Assembly: GCA_029863175.1 (NCBI GenBank)
Contig: JAOTVX010000039.1
Location: forward strand, 1-33,881
DNA from: Betaproteobacteria bacterium
Lineage (GTDB): Bacteria; Pseudomonadota; Gammaproteobacteria; Burkholderiales; SG8-41
DNA: 33,881 bases
Direction of reading: 5' to 3'
The first letter of the stretch is position 1, and every line of letters starts with the position of its first letter. Below, piece after piece: positions 30,964-33,881 of this stretch. Made by a program: the position numbers and the translations under genes. The notes beneath the pieces were generated by a model that saw only the letters and a list, made by a program, of their open reading frames with translations, was not told the origin of the DNA and did no database searches.

Positions 30964-31722
30964 TTATCCGCGTTTATCTGCGTTTATCTGCGGTTTCAAT
31001 TCCACGCCGGCGAGCACTTCGGCGACGTGGAGCACTTTCGTCTTCATGTCACCCCGGCGGCGCAGCCGTCCCTCGATATTGAGCATGCAGCCCAGATCGC
31101 CGAGCAGCACCGCGTCCGCACCGCTTGCCGTTACGTTTGCGCATTTCCGCTCCGCGATGTGCGCGGAGATCTCGCCGAACTTGAGCGCGAACGTGCCGCC
31201 GAAGCCACAGCAGGTCTCCGCCTCCTCCATCTCGATCAGCTTCAAGCCCGGTACTTTGGCGAGGAGCTGACGCGGCTGACTCTTGATACCCAGTTCCCGC
31301 AATCCGGAGCAGGAGTCATGATAAGTAACGGTTCCATTTAGTTTTCCTGGGACGGCGCCCAAACTGGCGACGTTTACCAGGAAATCTGTCAGTTCGTATG
31401 TACGCGCGCACAGGTTCCGTACTCGCTCCAGTTCATCCGGAGCGTCGCGAAGCAGCTCCGGATAGTGCGTGCGAATCATGCCGGCACATGAACCGGAGGG
31501 CGCGACCACGTACTCGAAAGCCTCGAATTCATCGAGCACCTTGCGCGCGAGCGCCTTCGCGGCGTCGCGCGCGCCCGCGTTGTAGCCCGGCTGGCCGCAA
31601 CAGGTCTGGGTTTGAGGCACGACGACTTCACAACCAGCGGCCTCGAGCAAACGGATGGCCGCGAAGCCGATCCGCGGCCGCATCAGGTCAACGAGACAAG
31701 TGACGAAAAGACCGACGCGCAT
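30964..31722 (-). CDS. lutA: LutA-type Fe-S oxidoreductase (lactate utilization)
   Basis: 252 residues. Two CCG (cysteine-rich) domains: residues 1 to about 115 with CCG at 41-43 (TQTCCGQPGYN), and about 130-240 with CCG at 171-173 (ETCCGFGGTF). Each normally coordinates a cubane-type Fe-S centre, as in LutA/YkgE, GlcF and HdrB. It is the first component of the LutABC L-lactate oxidation complex. The last ten residues (KPQINADKRG) and part of the stop codon are encoded by a decamer repeat copy (30966-30995) also found elsewhere in non-coding DNA, so the native C-terminus has been replaced or extended. The ATG has no strong Shine-Dalgarno. lutB and lutC are in the window but not adjacent. Confidence 0.92.
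   Translation of the reverse strand: MRVGLFVTCLVDLMRPRIGFAAIRLLEAAGCEVVVPQTQTCCGQPGYNAGARDAAKALARKVLDEFEAFEYVVAPSGSCAGMIRTHYPELLRDAPDELERVRNLCARTYELTDFLVNVASLGAVPGKLNGTVTYHDSCSGLRELGIKSQPRQLLAKVPGLKLIEMEEAETCCGFGGTFALKFGEISAHIAERKCANVTASGADAVLLGDLGCMLNIEGRLRRRGDMKTKVLHVAEVLAGVELKPQINADKRG
30966..30995 (+). repeat. Decamer repeat copy forming the end of lutA
   Basis: Units ATCCGCGTTT, ATCTGCGTTT and ATCTGCGGTT, the same 30 bases as 29600-29629. On the minus strand this copy encodes the LutA tail and the first base of its TAA stop. Confidence 0.8.
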
Positions 31723-31864
31723 TTGCGGGAAAAGCGTGACTTTTGACGGGTGCTGGGCCTTGCTCAGACAACCTTCGTGCCAGAGATTATCTCAGAAAAA
31801 GGGCCGCACACCCGCGCCTTTCGTAACGCGTCGATGCGCAGCGTAAGGAGCCTCCGTGATCGGC

Positions 31865-31908
31865 GAGTGGTAATCGGCAAGATCGGATCAATCCGCTCAC
31901 CACTCACG
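31865..31908. repeat. Nested inverted repeat and heptamers between the HtrA-like gene and lutA
   Basis: Outer arms GAGTGGT (31865-31871) and ACCACTC (31899-31905) enclose an inner CGGAT-CA-ATCCG stem (31884-31895). The right side contains heptamer-like units (CTCACC, ACTCACG). It starts nine bases after the HtrA-like stop on the minus strand and may end that transcript, although no T-run follows. Confidence 0.4.
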
Positions 31909-31916
31909 GCTTTGGG

Positions 31917-32891
31917 CTAAGCGCGCCAAGGGCGCAGATACTCCATCCGGTCAGCAGAGCGTACAGTCAGCTGCCGCACTATTTTCTTTTGCAGGACATG
32001 CAGCACTACCGACGCTCCCGCCTCTCCGCTGGCCCACAACCGCCGATAGAACTCGCTTTGATGACCGATCGCCTGGCCCCCAATGCCGAGAATGACATCG
32101 CCGCGGGACAGGCCCCCTTTGGCGGCGGGCGACCCGGGCAGCACGCGCGTTACCACGACGTGGCCCTCGATTTCCTCGGAATAGACGCCCAGCCAAGGTC
32201 GCGGCGCCTTGCGCCGGTGGCCGCTCGCCAGCAGGTCGCCAAGCAGCGGCTTGAGCAGATCGATCGGAACGAACATGTTGCCAGGAAACGCTGCGCCGAT
32301 CTCCAGCGTATCACTCACCCAAAGCGAGCCGATGCCGACGAGCCGCCCCTCCGCATCGAGCAACGCCGCCCCGCTGTGCTCGAAGCGCGGGGGGGCGGTA
32401 AAAATACCATCCTCGATCATGTACTCCCACCACCCCGTGAAGCGGCGCCTCGCGACCACGCAAGCGCGCGAGGCCCCACCGGCAGCGCCGTGCGCGGCGA
32501 CGAGGACGGTGGATAGTTCCGCGAGCTCGCCGGAGTCTCCGAGCTGGACCGGACGGCAGTCCAGGCCCGCACGCAGGAGACCGAAACCGGTGGCATGGTC
32601 GTAGCCCACCACACTCGCTGGAAATACGCACCCGTCCCCGGTGACGACGAGGATCGATTCCGCCTCCAGGATCAGGTAACCGATGGTGAGGATGAGGCCC
32701 TTGTTATCGATCACGACCCCAGTGCCTTCGCGCTCAGCGCCCAGGTTGTCCGCGGTGCGGGCCTCGGGCACCGTCTTGATGCTGAGCTTCACCACTGCGT
32801 CGAGCGACAGCGAGTCGGCGCGCAGGTCGGGTACCGCGACGTGCGCGGCGCGCCAAGCCGAAAGCGTGGCTGCGAAAAACGAGACCGTCAC
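31917..32891 (-). CDS. HtrA/S1C-like protein with PDZ domain and degenerate catalytic triad
   Basis: 324 residues from a GTG. A mildly hydrophobic N-terminus (1-25) could be an export signal. The trypsin-like domain (about 50-215) aligns by its landmarks: GTGVVIDNKGLILT (56-69), VVGYDHATGFGLLRAG (94-109) and HSGAALLDAEGRLVGI (172-187). In active DegP-type proteases these read TNNHVV, SDIAL and GNSGG. Here the His position is Y72, the Asp position falls on G102/F103, and only S173 remains. One PDZ domain follows (about 230-312; WLGVYSEE, VLPGSPAAKGGLSRGDVILGIGG). A protease is therefore unlikely; a periplasmic scaffold or chaperone is inferred. The gene is followed by lutA after 194 bases and preceded by greB, 113 bases away. 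Confidence 0.85.
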   Translation of the reverse strand: MTVSFFAATLSAWRAAHVAVPDLRADSLSLDAVVKLSIKTVPEARTADNLGAEREGTGVVIDNKGLILTIGYLILEAESILVVTGDGCVFPASVVGYDHATGFGLLRAGLDCRPVQLGDSGELAELSTVLVAAHGAAGGASRACVVARRRFTGWWEYMIEDGIFTAPPRFEHSGAALLDAEGRLVGIGSLWVSDTLEIGAAFPGNMFVPIDLLKPLLGDLLASGHRRKAPRPWLGVYSEEIEGHVVVTRVLPGSPAAKGGLSRGDVILGIGGQAIGHQSEFYRRLWASGEAGASVVLHVLQKKIVRQLTVRSADRMEYLRPWRA

Positions 32892-32996
32892 AGTAGGAGA
32901 ATCAGCGAGTGTGGAGCGGGTGCTGGCGTCCGCCAGCCCTGCGCCCGCAGTCCAATCTTATAGGGGCACCCGCCGCGCAGCAACGGGGCCCGGGAA

Positions 32997-33013
32997 GGGG
33001 CGGGTTACGCCCC
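32997..33013. terminator. Hairpin at the end of greB, weak terminator candidate
   Basis: GGGGCG (32997-33002) and CGCCCC (33008-33013) pair around a loop that contains the greB stop codon. No T-run follows on the minus strand, so intrinsic termination is doubtful. Confidence 0.2.
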
Positions 33014-33562
33014 GTTGGCGTAACGTACGGTGATAATTTCGATTTCAGACTCGCCCGCCGGGGTGGCAAGCGTCACCACGTCGCCGGAACGCCGCTTGAG
33101 CAAGACCCTGGCAATGGGCGATTGCCAGCTCACGTGACCGCGTTTGGTATCCACCTCGTCCATGCCGACGATGGTGATCGTTCGCTCTTCGCCGCCGCCA
33201 TGGACATAGGCATACGTGACAGTCGCGCCGAAAAAGATCTGGTCGCTGTCGCCGCGCCGCGCCGGGTTGACCACCGAGGCGTTATCGAGGCGCTTCGTCA
33301 GGTAATGGATGCGGCGGTCGATCTCGCGCAGCCGCTTTTTGCCGTAGATGTAGTCGCCGTTCTCGGACCGATCGCCATTCGACGCCGCCCAGGAAATGAC
33401 TTTCACCAACTCCGGGCGCTCGACATCGAGCAGGCGTGTGAGTTCGGCCTTGAGTCGGGTATAACCCTGCGACGTCATGTAATTCTTGACGTCCTGCTGC
33501 GCCGGTTGTTGAAGTGCGGCCGCATGACGGCCATTGCGGTTACGGGTAGCTGACTTGCTCAT
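33005..33562 (-). CDS. greB: Transcript cleavage factor GreB
   Basis: 185 residues from the chosen ATG. GreB binds the RNA polymerase secondary channel and stimulates cleavage of backtracked RNA. Residues 29-100 form the coiled-coil domain (YMTSQGYTRLKAELTRLL ... WAASNGDRSENGDYIYGKKRLREIDRRI), with the acidic tip residues in GDRSENGDY that support cleavage. The C-terminal FKBP-like domain follows (about 105-185, SPIARVLLKRRSGDVV). The MSKSATRN start gives the roughly 28-residue N-terminal extension known from betaproteobacterial GreB. A longer reading to 33628 would start upstream of the predicted promoter. A start at the internal ATG 33478 would give the short enterobacterial form. It is divergent from the iclR gene. 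Confidence 0.92.
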   Translation of the reverse strand: MSKSATRNRNGRHAAALQQPAQQDVKNYMTSQGYTRLKAELTRLLDVERPELVKVISWAASNGDRSENGDYIYGKKRLREIDRRIHYLTKRLDNASVVNPARRGDSDQIFFGATVTYAYVHGGGEERTITIVGMDEVDTKRGHVSWQSPIARVLLKRRSGDVVTLATPAGESEIEIITVRYANGA

Positions 33563-33591
33563 AGGACACCACGGGAATTGCGGAGCGCTAT

Positions 33592-33600
33592 AGTATAGCA
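33592..33600 (-). promoter_or_regulatory. Extended -10 promoter for greB
   Basis: The minus strand reads TGC-TATACT (33600-33592), an extended -10 with five of six matches to TATAAT. No good -35 is present, as is common for extended -10 promoters. Transcription would begin near 33585, about 23 bases before the chosen ATG, which supports that start. Confidence 0.5.
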
Positions 33601-33667
33601 AAAACAAAGCATTACTGGCGATAATCATCTTGAGCGCGTCATCTCACTGTTAGCTCCGGGTTTTTAG

Positions 33668-33696
33668 TTGTTCCAGTACATTTCATCATATAAAAT
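33668..33696 (+). promoter_or_regulatory. Candidate promoter for the iclR-family gene
   Basis: TTGTTC (33668-33673), a 17-base spacer and TAAAAT (33691-33696). The -10 matches five of six, the -35 three of six. The predicted start would leave a leader of about 12 bases before the ATG at 33715. Confidence 0.4.
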
Positions 33697-33714
33697 CGCC
33701 CGCCAAAGTTCGCG

Positions 33715-33881
33715 ATGGGCACCCGCACCGTGGCACAGACCGAAGCCAAGTCCTCGATTCAGGTTATTGAGCGCATGATGAGCCTGCTTGCGGCCCTCGC
33801 CCGGCATGCGGCGCCGGTCAACCTCAAGCAGCTCGCCACCGAGACGAGACTTCACCCGTCCACCGCGCATCGCATCCTCTC
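33715..33881 (+). CDS. IclR-family transcriptional regulator (N-terminal part, cut by window edge)
   Basis: The first 55 codons are visible. They show SSIQVIERMMSLLAAL and APVNLKQLATETRLHPSTAHRIL, which is the IclR winged-helix HTH (helix 2 LKQLATETRLH, recognition helix PSTAHRIL). The effector-binding GAF-like domain lies outside the window. IclR proteins commonly control a neighbouring aromatic, organic-acid or acetate catabolic gene. It is divergent from greB, with a 152-bp gap. The ATG lacks a clear Shine-Dalgarno, consistent with the very short predicted leader. Confidence 0.85.
   Translation, partial: MGTRTVAQTEAKSSIQVIERMMSLLAALARHAAPVNLKQLATETRLHPSTAHRIL

Noticed and set aside
26519..30995. 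CRISPR array
   Set aside because: The repeats are 9-10-base units without regular unique spacers, occur singly in several gaps and both orientations, and no cas gene is nearby.
33563..33628. N-terminal extension of GreB
   Set aside because: It would start upstream of the predicted extended -10 promoter, and the MSKSATRN start matches betaproteobacterial GreB.

Overview
The window reads as a piece of a GC-rich proteobacterial chromosome, most likely betaproteobacterial. The clues are strong G/C codon bias, a GreB with the N-terminal extension I associate with betaproteobacteria, a QseBC/TctDE-type two-component pair, LutABC-type lactate oxidation proteins and an IclR regulator. No rRNA, tRNA, phage, transposase or CRISPR array is visible.

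Left half (1-18037, all minus strand): a tightly packed trehalose/alpha-glucan operon, transcribed from about 18.25 kb towards base 1 in the order otsB, glgB, glgE, treS-mak fusion, a small mechanosensitive-channel-like membrane protein, glgX, treZ, and a malQ-treY fusion that runs off the left edge. TreS-Mak, GlgE and GlgB turn trehalose into branched glucan through maltose-1-phosphate. GlgX, MalQ, TreY and TreZ turn glucan back into trehalose. The operon therefore encodes both directions of a trehalose-glucan cycle. Several junctions are ATGA overlaps or gaps of a few bases. A good sigma70-like promoter (TTGTCA-17-TACAAT) lies in the 385-bp gap before otsB.

Middle (18.4-24.9 kb): lutC, mscS and corA (minus strand), then two tandem genes for small secreted RTX-repeat proteins (minus). 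Divergent from these is an OmpR-type response regulator with its QseC/TctE-type sensor kinase (plus). The RTX/two-component intergenic region carries two copies of CTTAC(G/T)-N5-CTTAC(G/A), the layout of OmpR/PmrA-class binding sites.

Right (24.9-33.9 kb): mmsA, lutB, a truncated DMT-permease remnant, a mandelate-racemase-like enolase-superfamily enzyme, a PanE-like reductase, lutA, an HtrA-like protein that has lost its catalytic His and Asp, greB, and the start of a divergent iclR gene. The gaps between the catabolic genes are full of short periodic repeats with 10-, 9- and 7-bp units. One copy forms the C-terminal tail of LutA, and another lies on the mmsA ribosome-binding region. LutA, LutB and LutC, usually encoded side by side, are spread over about 13 kb here.

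No gene was found to be an obviously new defence or mobile system. The most unusual material is the repeat family, the RTX pair with its putative operator, the fused MalQ-TreY, the channel inside the trehalose operon, and the pseudo-protease.
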